Part shown: positions 10,666-23,359 of the stretch, one piece after another
Numbering within the stretch: the first letter of the stretch is position 1
Layout: every line of letters begins with the position of its first letter
Source: Chamaecyparis obtusa
Lineage: Eukaryota; Streptophyta; Pinopsida; Cupressales; Cupressaceae
Length of the DNA stretch: 64,000 bases
NCBI GenBank assembly: GCA_027943335.1
Contig: BSBK01001161.1
Span: 198,501 to 262,500, forward strand
Direction of reading: 5' to 3'
The notes under the pieces: model-generated
What the model saw: only the letters and a program-made list of their open reading frames with translations
Told to the model about the DNA's origin: nothing
Database searches by the model: none
Made by a program: the position numbers and the translations under genes

Positions 10666-11363
10666 TGATGTTTTATCATTGATGTCAACATATTCCAAAT
10701 GTTTGTGATAGTGATCCTTGTATGTTTAGTGAGAAGATTTATTCATTATGTCTACTATATTAAATATCAGATGTTGAAATCATGTAGATGAGTTTAGGAA
10801 TGTTTGTAGTTGACTTATCTAAATTTACAATGGTTATCATTATGATTTGAGTGAGTGATAGATGTTTTATCAGAGACTCATATTTTGGATGTTGAGGAAG
10901 AGAGACTTGTATTTTTTGGTTCCATGTGGATTGTTTATGCAAAAAAAGGTGTTTCTAACTTGATGATGTGTTTGAAACAAGCATGGGTGTCCACAACTTG
11001 AGTGGTTTATTATGTGGATGCTAGCAAGTTATTTTTCTTGAGTGATATAGTTTACTAATTAGTGTTCTTTATGAACAGTGTAGATTTAATGTAGAATTCT
11101 AAGAAAGAGTTGTTTAGATTGTTATTGTGATATTTCATGTTTCTTCCTGATGTTTATAGATCATGTCTTATTCATGTTTGTAAATCATATTGAGTTATGT
11201 TATTGGATTTTATAATTTTATTTTGGTGTGTTGGTGCTCTTATTATTATTGGCCAACATGATGGTGTAGTGTGTTACAATAGATCGAGGCATGATTAATG
11301 GAGATAGAACATTTTTTAGGATAAGGATTTGTATCTTTGATATGTCTTAGCTAACATGTTTTG
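10666..11363 (+). repeat. LTR of H, left part
   Basis: TG-rich sequence beginning near 'TGATGTTTTATCATTGATG', with no coding signal. It continues at 42,364 after removal of G. Confidence 0.5.
11359..11363 (+). other. TSD of G, left copy (TTTTG)
   Basis: It directly precedes TGTAATG and is identical to 42,359-42,363. Confidence 0.88.
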
Positions 11364-12060
11364 TGTAATGCCCCTCTAACCATAACATGTCCTCGATATC
11401 CTCATTGGAAGTTAAGAAGTGTTATATGTGATTGTATGTTTATTTTTATAAGAGAATGATCCTTCTAGAGGTTTTTTCTTAACCGAACTCTATTCCAACC
11501 ACTATAAATTCACATTCTAATTTGGGAAATGATAAATATTCTATAGGTATGTCCCTTTGTATCTTATTATGTGTCTCTAATATTTTAGGAACTTGATGTG
11601 ATGGGATCACCTAATAGATCTATATGTTTCTTTGTGAGATGCTCATAATTAATGTTTTTGATTATCTTAGGTTAATTGATTATAATCACTTAAGGGTTAT
11701 ATATGTTACCCACTATAATGATGCTACTTATACTCGAGACTAGACATGATTACTACATCAAGTGTTATGGATTATATGATCTATTTATTTTGAGACATTA
11801 GGAGTACATGTCTAATAGTAAAACTAGTTACTGAAAGTTAGTAATTGATTTACATATATTTACATGATTATATTATGAAGATGATTCATTCTTGTTTTAA
11901 AATATGGAGTAATGATTGTTTTGGAGCTAACCGTACAAATCCATTTATTCTTTTGTATTTAAATAGTTTGATGTTCTTGTGGGATGAGGAGAGGAAATCA
12001 TAGTCACTCCTATGGGCGATCCACATGATGTCACACTCTCCCTCCTTGTTTTCCACTATT

Positions 12061-12205
<145 letters not shown>

Positions 12206-13977
12206 GTGTACTCAGTTGGTGTTGCAAGATACAGGTACCAAGCATTGACTCCACCTGGCCACATAGGTTTGTGCATGCCTTCAAAATCCTCAAACTATTT
12301 TTGTGTGGAGATTTTACCTATTGACTTAGGCTCTTGTTTAGGAAGTCACCTTAGTTTGGGGATTGACCAGTATTATGATTTTGTTGATTTTGGAGATTTA
12401 TATTTTGGATTATGTTTCCTCTATATTATTTGTATTTCTATCTATACTGTAACTTGATGTATATTATATATGTCTATGTATATATGGGTGCACACATATA
12501 TACCTATGTATATATAAATATTATAATCTATTTATTTAATTGCAACATAATGATATCTTAATGTGTAAATAATGATTATTAAATTAAAATAATAAGTAAA
12601 ATAAGTCTCTTTTGGGTAAAACAGGCTACCTTGGAGATTTGAACTTGAGACCTCCTAGAAGTTAGGCTAGTTTGTTTACAATTTGGCTATGTGAGTTATT
12701 TGAGAACTCTTGTGTTTCTTTTCTAGTTATGGTCTTATTTAGGAGGATAAGTTAATTAAAAATTAAATCTTTTAAAGTTGTTTATAAGGTTTGTTTAATT
12801 TAATTTTCAAAACAGCAATAGTAGTTGGAGTACTTTATTCGTATAAGAAAAATCTTCCAACCATATAGTTTTCATTAAATTATTTGGAGGGGAGTAGTTT
12901 TGGGGGATGAGAAAAATTGGAAGAAAATTGGGAGAGACTTTGGAGTTTTCTGGAAGTATGGATTTTGGGGGTTTTCTGCATTTTGGAAATTGCCATTCTT
13001 GTTTTGTAAGGGGGTTTTGGAGATTCTCAAAGGATGAAGGGGATTTTTTTTAGAAGTAAGATTATTCTGGAGGGAACTCATCACTCAAGCTCGGAAGGCT
13101 ATTGAAGAAGTGCTCAACCTTGGAAGGGATTCTTCATAGGACTCTAGGTAGGATCTAGAGCTGAGAAGAATCACCTTCTTCCATGTGTGTATATTTAATA
13201 TGTATTATTATTGTGAAACTATTGTGATGATACAAATTATTTGATTGATTATTCGTTGTTGAAGGATATTGTATACGGGATGTTTTTTATGTGTCTGTAA
13301 TATTTCTCTTCCAAATTTCTTCTTGGGAGGGTTATGATTTTATATTTGGATGTTATTAAGTAATTTTCTCTACATATGTATGGTTTAGGGGAGTTTAGGT
13401 AAAATTAGGAATGTTTAGGAAGGATTAGGAAGGTTCATTTGTGGTTTTTCCTTCTTATTCCTTATCCAGATTTTTACATTGAATCCTTAAATTGTTTTTC
13501 TTTCTGGTTAATTTGGGTTAATTGGTGAGTTTGAGAGGGGTTATGGATGTGGTATTGAAAGACCTTAACTAGGTAAATATCATAAAAATTTTCCCAGGCA
13601 CATTCCATACCTTATTTTGGTCGTACTTTTAGTTTGAGTAGATTCTATGAACTTTTAGGCTAGTTCTCGTATGACTAAGCAAATCTTAACATGTTTACTC
13701 ATACTAGCATATGAGTATGCTCATATGGGAATATTTTAATTCTCTTATTTTCCTCTAATAATACTCATATTGGAGTCTGGGGTCATGGGAATCCATTTTG
13801 TTCACCCCTAAAGCTTGGGGTATGGTCTGTGAGTTTTGATTTTATATTATGATCTTTTTATGCATTGTTTGACCTCTATGAATATTTAAATTAATGCATG
13901 AGGTGAGTTAAAATGTTTCATTTAATGGGTCTTGTGTTTTAAATCCTTTCTATGAATCTTATTATACATATTGATAA

Positions 13978-14200
13978 GGTTAGGACTCATCCAAAGGGCT
14001 TGAGTGTGCAGGAAAGTTCCCTAAACCTATGAATTGGAAAATGTAAAGTGTTTCCTTGTTTAGGATGTTTTATAATGTCATTTATAAGGTGTTTTTTACT
14101 TAAAATTATTTCCATGATGTTATTTGTACATGTATTAAGGCTAGGAATCATCCTGAGGGCCTGAGAGCACATGAGAGTTCCCTAGACCTATATAAGAGAC
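13978..14200 (+). repeat. ~160-bp tandem duplication within the G 5' LTR
   Basis: 'GGTTAGGACTCATCC' followed by 'GAGTTCCCTAGACCTAT'-type sequence occurs at 13,978 and again 160 bases on. The same pair is in the 3' LTR (40,448 and 40,611), so the duplication predates this insertion. Confidence 0.75.
14189..14196 (+). promoter_or_regulatory. Probable TATA box in G 5' LTR
   Basis: TATATAAG follows the second duplicated unit. The first unit has CTATGAAT instead. The 3' LTR keeps TATATAAC at 40,660. Confidence 0.5.
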
Positions 14201-15869
14201 CATTGGATGTGTAGTCTCATATCTTTGGCTTATGATGGGGTAGGGGACTAGGTACCCTAGGTGATTGGCTCACCAAAGGTGTTGGAATCCAAAGTGGTTG
14301 CCAAATGATCCTATGGGTGATTTTTTAATCAATTGATAACCTTAAAAATTAACTTGGGAAAGGGGGATTCAAAAGATGATTAAAGAAAATATAATAATTC
14401 CACAAAGACCTATTGGACTATTGAGGCCATAGGTAACTTCTAGGGTGGATCTGTATTCATAAAGAGGGGACCATGGTTACATGGTTTCTAGGGAGGATCC
14501 CAATACATAGATTGTGTGATGACATTCATTGAGGTGGTATCCTAGAACCTTGACCTTGGTGCTTTCACATGGTGATATTTCATATTCTTTATTCTTTATC
14601 TTTGAGTTTTGTTTTCTTTGTTTCATGGGCTTTAGATTTCCTCAATTCTTGAGAGTACCTTGGTTCTATCTCATAGCACGGGGGATGGAACATCACTAGT
14701 TTCACATGGTTTGGTTGTAAATCTCTTTCGAGGTATTATTCCTGGTTCATGTCTTGGATTGGATTTAGATTTATTCTTTGGTGAAGATATCCTTTATTGT
14801 ATCATGTATCTCTATCTTTTGTAATTAAGATATAAATAGGTATTGTAATCCCTTGGTAAAATTGATGTAACTATCTCTTTGTATGCCTTTGAGCCATGTG
14901 AAGTAATTGTAATTGTAATTTGGAAATGTAAGAAAGAAGTTATGCATTTGGGAAGAGTAGTTTCAGGAATGTCAAAAGGGATTGTTTATTGGTAAATCAA
15001 AAAGGATTATAGTTAGGTACTTTCTATCCTATCTCTCTTGTGATTCTTGAAATGTAATTGAAAGTAATGATTACTATGATGCATGTTTACTTATGTCTTT
15101 CACAACGTAATGGTCCTATGTAAACCTTTGTAATATAAAGTACTAATGGATGTAAACATATGAAGGGAGACTCTATTTAATACGTGGTTTGGTGAAAAGC
15201 TATGTTAAGGGTAGAAGGGTATTTCCAGGTGAAAATAATAAGGGAAAGGAACATGTAGTATTACTAGAAATAGGATAAAGATGTAATTTCATTTCTAATG
15301 CTCTTAAACATTTTTTCCTATGTGTGTGATCAGAGGTTATTAAAACTACATTTAAATTTGAATCCTTAACTAAATACATAAAATGTCATAGATGATAATT
15401 TGTAGTAGTTAGACTTGGGATAGAAATAATTCAGTTGATGGTTTATGATTATAAGTAACTAAGGTTAAATAGTTTACCCTATCTCTATTTGAATCATTGA
15501 AATGGAAAATGGAAAGTAAGGGTTTTAAATCAAAAGCTTATTTATGTTTTTGAAGTGCAAGTGTGTTATGTGTAGATAAGGTTAAGAGGAAAAAAATGAA
15601 AGAGGGAAGGATAAAACTATATAGTTTATCAAATAAGTGATGTGATTTTATTTCATTTCTAAAATTTGAATGTTATGTAAATTAAGTAAAGAAAATGAAT
15701 TCAATTAGTTAATTAACAGAATGAAAATGGTTTTAATATTGGTGAAAGAATCTATAAGGGAACCTTTAATGAAATGTTTAATTGTAGATGCAATGAATGA
15801 AATGTTAGTAATTCTTTTCTTGTACGTTAGAATTGTTCCTTTTGGGTTCCCTGGCAGGGACATTACATT

Positions 15870-15883
15870 TGGTATCAGAGCCC
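15870..15883 (+). other. PBS of G (tRNA-Met type)
   Basis: TGGTATCAGAGCCC lies two bases after the LTR end. Confidence 0.88.
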
Positions 15884-17316
15884 TAGGTTACTACACTGGG
15901 AGCTCTAGGGTCTATTTGATTTTAACTTAGTCATGTATTCTCATTAATTAAAAGTCAACTAGATGTCTATACTTAGGTTGTATGACTCTTCTAAGATGCC
16001 AACCATCATCATGGAAGAGAGAAGGAGGGGGTTCAAGATTCTTCCTCTTCATATTGAAAAGAAATTTCCCATGAGGAAGAAAATAATCAGACTAATGACT
16101 CTAAGGGGTCTCAAATGAGACAACTTTGGCAACCGATTTTGCAAAGGCTAGAAACCATCAATAGAAAAGTGAACCCAGAGGAAGAAAACCATTCTTACCA
16201 CAATAATAGGGATAGAGATAGAATCCCTAGGGGGTCACATTGAGAACCCTGGAACTCATACTTGGCCTATTCATAATACTTGAATACATTGTGTTTTTTC
16301 TTTTGATGTTTTCCTTATGTTATCAAACTTGAGTACTAAACATAAAAGTTATGTTTTCTATATTCCCACTACATTATTTTACAAGAACAAACCTTTCTTC
16401 AAGAAATGATAGTGTAAATAGATTACTTATGTTTTTTATTGTAAGATCCATGTGGTTTAAAAAGATGTATTTATAAAATGGTAATGAATTCCTGATACTT
16501 GAGTTTTGTATTCTTAATGTAATCCTAGTTCTATAAAATCTCAAAGAATTGTAAGGTAAGTCATCTTATAGTTGATCTTATCTCTTGATCCTATCATGTT
16601 ATCATAAATTTTTTCCAAAATAGTTTCCAAGTTGATTTGAAAAGTTATATACTTTACTTTCCTATAAATGCTAGTTACTTTCATGATTTTTTATATCTAA
16701 ATATTTAAGCTAGTTAATGTGAAATTACAAGTTAGATTTGAAGCATTTTTTACTTATAGAAAGAAGTAAGACACAATTATATGGATACTCATGTTCATAG
16801 AAATGAAATGATTGTAGTGTTGCATGGTTATAAAACATGTATTGTAGGTCCACATAGGAATTTGAAATCTTTTTCCTTCCTCAAGAACTTAGGGATTTAT
16901 GAATTTATATTTTCTTGAAAATGAAATAATGTGTTGAAATTAGGTAATTTGTGATATTTCAAAATATGGTAAAATTAAGGGTTATCTCTCTTTCATATAC
17001 CTTCTTAAAGTAAGAAATTGAATATAAAAGAGAGAATCTATTGTTGAAATCAAATGTCTCTCACTTATTTTCTCAAGGAATACGTTTAAAGGACTAAATT
17101 TTATAGGAAAAATCAATGTGTCATTGACAGGAATGTTCTTAGTTAGAGGAAACCCTTGGGTAAAGGACTTGTGTCCCCAAGGTTTTATAATAAATAGGAC
17201 TATAATACGTAAATTATTGAAAGGACAAGTGTTTTATTTATAAGTTAGGAATTTTTAATTATATGTGATCAAAGTTAGTGGTGTAAGTTAAACTAAACAC
17301 CAACTATAAGGGAAGA
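15884..17316 (+). other. Interior of G, left part, non-coding
   Basis: No frame of useful length. A short, broken stretch near 15,995-16,260 reads Met-Pro-Thr-Ile-Ile-Met and then basic residues before stops; at best it is a gag remnant. Element F begins at 17,317. Confidence 0.6.
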
Positions 17317-18208
17317 TGATGCAAAGTGGACAGCAGGAAGCTTGAAACAGTGAATGATGGCTAAGGGATTAGTCCCTTAAATACCCAAACTATGGAGTAA
17401 AGTGCCCTACACCTATAAAAAGTGTATCAAGGACAAGGAATAAGGTTATCACAACCTTAAGAGCCTAAAGGAAACCTAATCACTAGGTTCTACCAAGTCC
17501 CAACTACCAATAACCAAGATTGGCTATGAAGCACAATTAACCGAATTTGTGAACAAACCCCATGAAATGACTAGTAGGACTAGGGGTGACCTATGCTCAT
17601 GGATCAAGCCTATTTAGGTCCTATTAAATTAGTTCCAATGGTTCTTTCATTTAAGAGAAACCCATATAACATAGTTGCTTCACAAATCGAAAACTAGGCT
17701 TGTAGCCCTTTCTAGGAGAGATTTTGATCATAGACCAAAATAATTCAATATAGTGTATTGAAAAATTTGGAGATTTAGATACCCTTTTGGACTTTAGGGA
17801 TCATATCCAAGCACCAAGATGTCAAACTGAAAGGGGAATCAGAAAACACCTAATCTAGGCAAGGTTATTAGGCCTAATTAGGTCTGCAATTGCACTAAAA
17901 GTGCTATTTCCTCCAAAGAAATGCCAAAAAAAATTATGGGAACATGTGAGTTCATATATAAGAACCTTAAATCCTGAATTTGAGGTCTTGGTGAATCCCC
18001 AACAAAGAGTTATGTTGATTGTACTTAGTTGCTTGCAGGTGCACACATAGGGATGTACACCTAGGGCATCATGGAAAATTCATCCCCCTACAAGTTACCA
18101 CCTCTAACCTATATAATGTGAAAGTACATAAAAAAAACTTGAATTCCACCAAGGGGCATTAGATTCCCATGGTGGAATCGATTATAATACACAAAACCAA
18201 TTGAAACT
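17317..18208 (-). repeat. 3' LTR of F, part beyond D
   Basis: Matches 36,252-36,680 for its first ~430 bases. It continues to the D insertion at 18,209 and resumes at 24,950. Confidence 0.8.
18204..18208 (+). other. TSD of D, left copy (GAAAC)
   Basis: Identical to 24,945-24,949, on the other side of D. Confidence 0.88.
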
Positions 18209-19786
18209 GTATCATCTTCAAATGGAAGCACTTCCATGTTAAGAGAATTTATCCCTCCGAGTGAGTGGTATGAGTCATGTCAAGCACCTTGAATTGGCTC
18301 TTTTCTTAGATTTTACTTATTCTCCTCTTTCTACTTCTATCTACCCCTAATTTTCACTCCAATCTGCATTTCCTAGCATTCTAGGTCTGGATCTTGAGGT
18401 TTTTTACCATAAGGTAAAAGTCAACCTTATGGGGTCAAAGTCTACCTCTATCCTAACTTGGTCAGAATTGACCTTGACCCTAACCTAGTCAATTCCAAGC
18501 TTGTCCTTGATCTCTATCCAAATTTCAAATTTCCTTGATTTCTGGGTTTCGGGGATATTTATTTTCCCGCCTCCAGGTTGGACATTTCGGGTTTCAGAAT
18601 GGAAAATCCTTAAATTTCATTTAATCTAGGTATATTTTCTAAAGGTTAGGACCTAATTTGGATTTAATTCTCAAAGGTGGCCCCTGTAGAGGATTGTGCT
18701 CTAGTTCACTATAAAAGGAGGCCTTCCTCTCTCATTTTCACCATATCTCATTCTATCATGCTCAAGCACTCTCAAGCAAGGTGATCAAGAAAGCATTCAT
18801 TCAAGAATTCAAGTCTTCTTCTCCATCCAAGTTCTCCATTGAAGATCAAGGATTAAAACATTCAAGCCATTGAAGGGATTTGGTTCAAGCATTCAAGATT
18901 CATCATTCAAACCCTAGATCTAGCCATCATGATGGTGTGATCTTCCTTCAAGATCCTTTTGTTCATCTTCAAGATCTATTCATTCTCCTATCAAGGTGGA
19001 TTCCAAGAATACAAGCATGAAGGTTTTGTATTTACTTTCATGGTCTTGATTTACATTTACTATTTTTGTGTTCAAGCTTTCATATGAATATACTTGTTTA
19101 CATTCAAAATATAATTACATATCTATCGAATTGCATAGCTTCATTGTTAGATCCATTTCTACTACTTGCTAACATTCTTATTTCAATTCCAATATTAAGG
19201 TTGATTCCAAACTGGGGTTTGACCAAGGCAAACCCCTCAAACAAACAACAAAAACCCTCTTTTTCTTGTAGGTACAGGTGCAGAATTTCAGATTTGAGAG
19301 TAGATTTGGATACCCTTTTCGGTGAAATTTCAAGATCTATGAACAAAGTTAGAATCGACCTTCAAATAAAGAATGTAGCCTTTGACCTTTTATGAGGGTC
19401 AAAGACTACCTACCATTAGAAAGACAAAAGATTTCTAGGTTTTCTTCATCTCGGCATTTCCAGTCCAAAATAGGTTGCAAAATTGCTCGAAAGTACATGC
19501 AAACATCAGAAATTGGCATTTTCCAGATTTTCCCTAATTTGAGGTTAGTACTTGTATTTCAATTATTTCAGATTTCAAGCATAATTATCCATAGGGAAAT
19601 ATAGGGTTTTTCTCTCTCCTTCATATTCTTCATAGATTGATTTGATTGTGTATTAACCTTTTGGTTGATCAAATTGGATCTTTCATTTGGGAATTTGGAT
19701 TTAGGAGTGGATCTCATATTTCCCCCATACACACAATGCATCATATACACATTTAAATAGAGGTGATTCCATTTTACCTCTATTCA
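18209..19786 (+). repeat. 5' LTR of D (1578 bp)
   Basis: Aligns throughout with 23,360-24,944. Confidence 0.92.
18710..18717 (+). promoter_or_regulatory. TATA box in D 5' LTR
   Basis: TATAAAAG, conserved with the same flanks at 23,870-23,877 in the 3' LTR. Confidence 0.65.
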
Positions 19787-19789
19787 TTT

Positions 19790-19801
19790 TGGTGAACCTA
19801 A
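19790..19801 (+). other. Probable PBS of D
   Basis: TGGTGAACCTAA starts three bases after the LTR end. I cannot name the tRNA with confidence. A similar TGGTGAGCCCAA lies at 19,878. Confidence 0.5.
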
Positions 19802-20062
19802 CTAGCTTAGTCTCTTTCTTTTTGGTGTTAGATTTCCCTTTGTCTTATTTTGTGTGTTCACCTTCACTATTCATTTTGGTGAGCCCAACATACTTACTCT
19901 CCTTTATTTTGTGGAATTAGATGCCCTATTTTGTTATATTTTAGATCCTTTCTTACATTTGGATTAGATCTAGTTTATTCTCTTGCATTTTAAAATTCAA
20001 TAATAGAAAAAAAATCTATATATTCAATAAAATCCAAAAATATTTCTTGCATTTCATTTTTT

Positions 20063-21121
20063 ATGGCGATTGTTAAGATGCTTTGGTATGTAGTTATGTT
20101 CTTTATTAATCTTTGTTTACCATCTCTTTATAATACCTATGATGTTTATGAAAGTATCATTCACTTTATTATGTTGATGACCCTTCACTTTTCTCTTGCT
20201 TATGCTTTTGTGAAGTTGACCGACACTAGTTTGCCTACATTTAAAACCTTCATTAAAGATTTATGTGGTAGCCTTATTAATCTTTTGGATTATGTGAAGA
20301 ATTTGGTAGATGATACACCATCTCCTAATCTTCCTAATCCTAATCCTATCAATCCTAATCCTAATCCTATCAATCCTAATCTTAATCCTATCAATCCTAA
20401 TCCTAATCCAATACCTAATTCTCCATCTGTTCATCCTCGCTCTTCCCATGCTTATAATGGGATCTAAGCTATAGTTCAAGATGCGGATGTGCAAGATTTC
20501 TTTGATTTACCTTCTCCTCTAATTCATGATGATATTAAAGGAAATGGTAAAGAAACTTATTCAAAACCTATTATCCCACCTTATGCAACCTTTACTCATG
20601 AACATGATAAACAATCACCTCCTGTAGAATCTTTACATAATATGTACACTACCGAATATAATATGGTGACTAAACAAGGTTATAAAGGTTTAGGGCTAGG
20701 AGTTAATGAGCATGGTATTAGGTTTCTAGTTCATATACCCCCTAAACTAGATATGTATGATTTTGGTTGTTCAAGATCTCAAGTTAAGGTAGGTGATGCT
20801 AAACATTGCCCTCCTCTTCATATTCTTCTCCCCACACCTATCTTAGATAACTCTAATACTCATCAAGAAGTGGCTAAGAAGGTATATGTTGAGCTAAATA
20901 ATTCCAAGAAATAAATCTTTAGACCTATGTCGATCGATGCTTTATACAAATACAAATGTCCTTTTAATTATAGTAACAAACATTTACTTGCAGATTGCAA
21001 ACATTTCAAGTTATATGTTAGAGAACGCGTTGCTTTAGGAATTATATTTCAGTCTCATGTAGTTTTAAAATTCCTTCATAATTTTGATATAGGGGATTCC
21101 CCTCCTTTAGACATAATGTAG
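20063..21121 (+). pseudogene. Broken gag/G-patch-like frame of element D
   Basis: One reading frame spans 20,063-21,121 with two TAA stops (20,465-20,467 and 20,912-20,914). The N-terminal ~80 residues are hydrophobic (LWYVVMFFINLCL and MTLHFSLAYAF), possibly membrane-inserting. A run of Asn-Pro-Asn-Pro-Ile repeats follows at about 20,321-20,415. Next comes a G-patch-like GYKGLGLGVNEHGI near 20,675, a motif found after protease in Tat-type polyproteins. Near the end, a C-x-F-N-Y ... D-C-K-H-F-K stretch resembles the decayed zinc-finger region of such Gags. The order and the missing protease suggest a rearranged remnant. The Pro repeat alone could suggest an extensin-like gene, but the position between PBS and 3' LTR argues against that. 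Confidence 0.5.
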
Positions 21122-22343
21122 ATTTTCTTCCCCTCTTGTCTCACGACTGGGGGGCAAGAGGTATATCTTCATCCAGTCTCCTAGGATCCATTAGGTCTTT
21201 TTATTGGGGCTTAATTAGTATTCTTTCTCTCCTATTTTTCTATGGCTTTGCATTATGTTTTTAATCATCCATAGAATCTATCCTTTCTTTTTCAAGATAT
21301 CTTTTCTAAGACATTCATTTTGCAAAGGTATCTATTGTCCTTATCTCAAGGGGGCAAGGTACCTCTTTCTTTCTCTTTGTCTATGGAACTACTTTCCTTA
21401 GCTTAGTGGTGTTTGTTTATATTGCTATATTATTTCATCATATTGATAGATGTTTTGACTATGGATAACATTTTTATATGATAAGTTTTTTTCCTAAGTC
21501 ATCACTTCTTCTCTATTTTGCAAATTATGTTCTTTATAAACTCTCACCCTTGCTTTGGTGTTAGAGTTGTTTCCCTCATTTCAAAGATTCCTCTTCCTCT
21601 TGTTTGCAGGGGACTTGATGATTAAATCTTTGTTCCTATCTTTTGAAAGATGATATTTAATTTAAAAGCACTCCTCTTTGGTGAGGGTCTTCTTGATAAG
21701 ATCTCTTTTCATTTGAGGATCCTGTTTCATGAGTGACATATCCTTTTCATGATTATCTATATTCTTGGATGTAGGGGTTAATATCCCTCACTAAGGATAT
21801 AGTGTATATTGTTGTAAACAAGATATCTCCTTGCATTGTGAAGTAGGTATCCTCTTCCATCTTTGTTCCTACACTTGGGGGGCAAGGATGCCATCTCCTT
21901 CTTTTTTGTCTTTCCGGGATTCACCTCTTTCCTTGGTTATGCAATATCTATCTATTATGTGATATCCAATCATACATGAAAATTTTGGTTTGCATTGAGG
22001 ATGTTTGTCCTTGATCACAACCTATTTTGTTGTTTGAAATTGGGTTTTCATGGTTGATATATCTCTCACCTTGGAAACTAAATAGTGTGCTATCCCTCAT
22101 AAGGGTTACTTTCTTTTCACTTCCTCCATGATATCTCTTTACATTCATCCCTTCCATGGCCTCGTAGGAGCTATGACCTTCTTGGCTTGGACTGGGTGTT
22201 GTTTGTGGATATTGTCTTGATGCTGAAGAAGGCTTTATCCTTGTTCTTTTCTTTCCTTACCATGTCAAAATAGTATGTTTTTTCCATATTAAGCAGGGTT
22301 GCATATATAGAGTCTCCCTTGTACTATAGTTTTTTATTTTTAC
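21122..22343 (+). other. Non-coding interior of D
   Basis: T/C-rich sequence with recurrent 'GGGGGGCAAG'-like words (about 21,150, 21,350 and 21,880), no durable frame, and no motif recognised. Confidence 0.55.
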
Positions 22344-22830
22344 ATGCTAAATCTTGGAAGGTAATGCACATAAGTTTCTAAATCTTAAAAAGACATGCAT
22401 CTATATGCTAAATCTTCCGATGGTAATGCACATAAGTTGCTAAATCCTAAGGAGACAATCATTTTTCAAATTTTTCAATATGCTAAATCTTGGAAGGTAA
22501 TGCACATAAGTTGCTAAATCCTAAAGGGACACAAATTTCCAATTTCAAATATGCTAAATCTTCTAATGGTAACGCACATAAGTTGCTAAATCTTGAGGAG
22601 ACACGCATTTTAAAAAATTTTCAATATGCTAAATCTTTGAAGGTAACACACATAAGTTGCTAAATCCTGAAGGGACACACATTTCCAATTTCAAATATGC
22701 TAAATCTTGGAAGGTAATGCACATAATCTCCTAAATCTTGAAAAGACATGCATTCATATGCTAAATCTTCTGAAGGTAACACACATAAGTTGCTAAATCC
22801 AGAGGAGACACACATTTCATATTCATAGTG
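22344..22830 (+). repeat. Minisatellite in D, seven units of 61-75 bp
   Basis: Each unit begins ATGCTAAATCTT, followed by GGTAA(T/C)GCACATAAGT and GCTAAATC. Starts are at 22,344, 22,405, 22,480, 22,551, 22,626, 22,697 and 22,758. Confidence 0.9.
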
Positions 22831-23359
22831 AAACAAGAAGGTGGATCTATGAATATTCCAAAAGCTGTCAGAAGATGCATTACAATTGCAAGAATAGTTT
22901 AGGGTGAACCTATTGTGCTCTCCCTCTAGGGTGATTCATGGTAAGGTGGGCATCTTACTAGGCGAGGTAATCATTCTTTTCCCTCTCTCTCTTTTGGCTT
23001 TCATGCTAGTAGGATTGGATCATGAAGCTATGTTATTTATAGTGTTGTTCTTGTCTTTCTTATGTAAAAATTTATTCTTTTATGATATCTTTCCGAATAT
23101 TATGTTAGTATAAGAAATGTTTCTTGGCAAGGTTTCTTATGCTAGTTGATTTGGGTTTGTTTGTACTAACCCCTCTTTTGTGACCTTTTATTTTTTGCAC
23201 CCTCGTGTGCGTATGTTGAGTTATAATCCTTAGCTTGGGAGCTTCTTTCCCTAACTAAGTGTCATTCTATCTCATTTCAAATCCACTGGGATCTCTTCTT
23301 CCTTCTCCTTTACCAAGAGTTTGCATCGAATCCATACTCTTGCTAAATTGGTGGCTTAA

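Noticed and set aside
20321..20415. Asn-Pro repeat as an extensin or cell-wall protein gene
   Set aside because: It sits in the interior of a TSD-flanked LTR element, in frame with retroelement-like motifs.
22344..22830. Regularly spaced repeats as a CRISPR array
   Set aside because: The whole unit repeats with variable length and no unique spacers, inside a eukaryotic LTR element.
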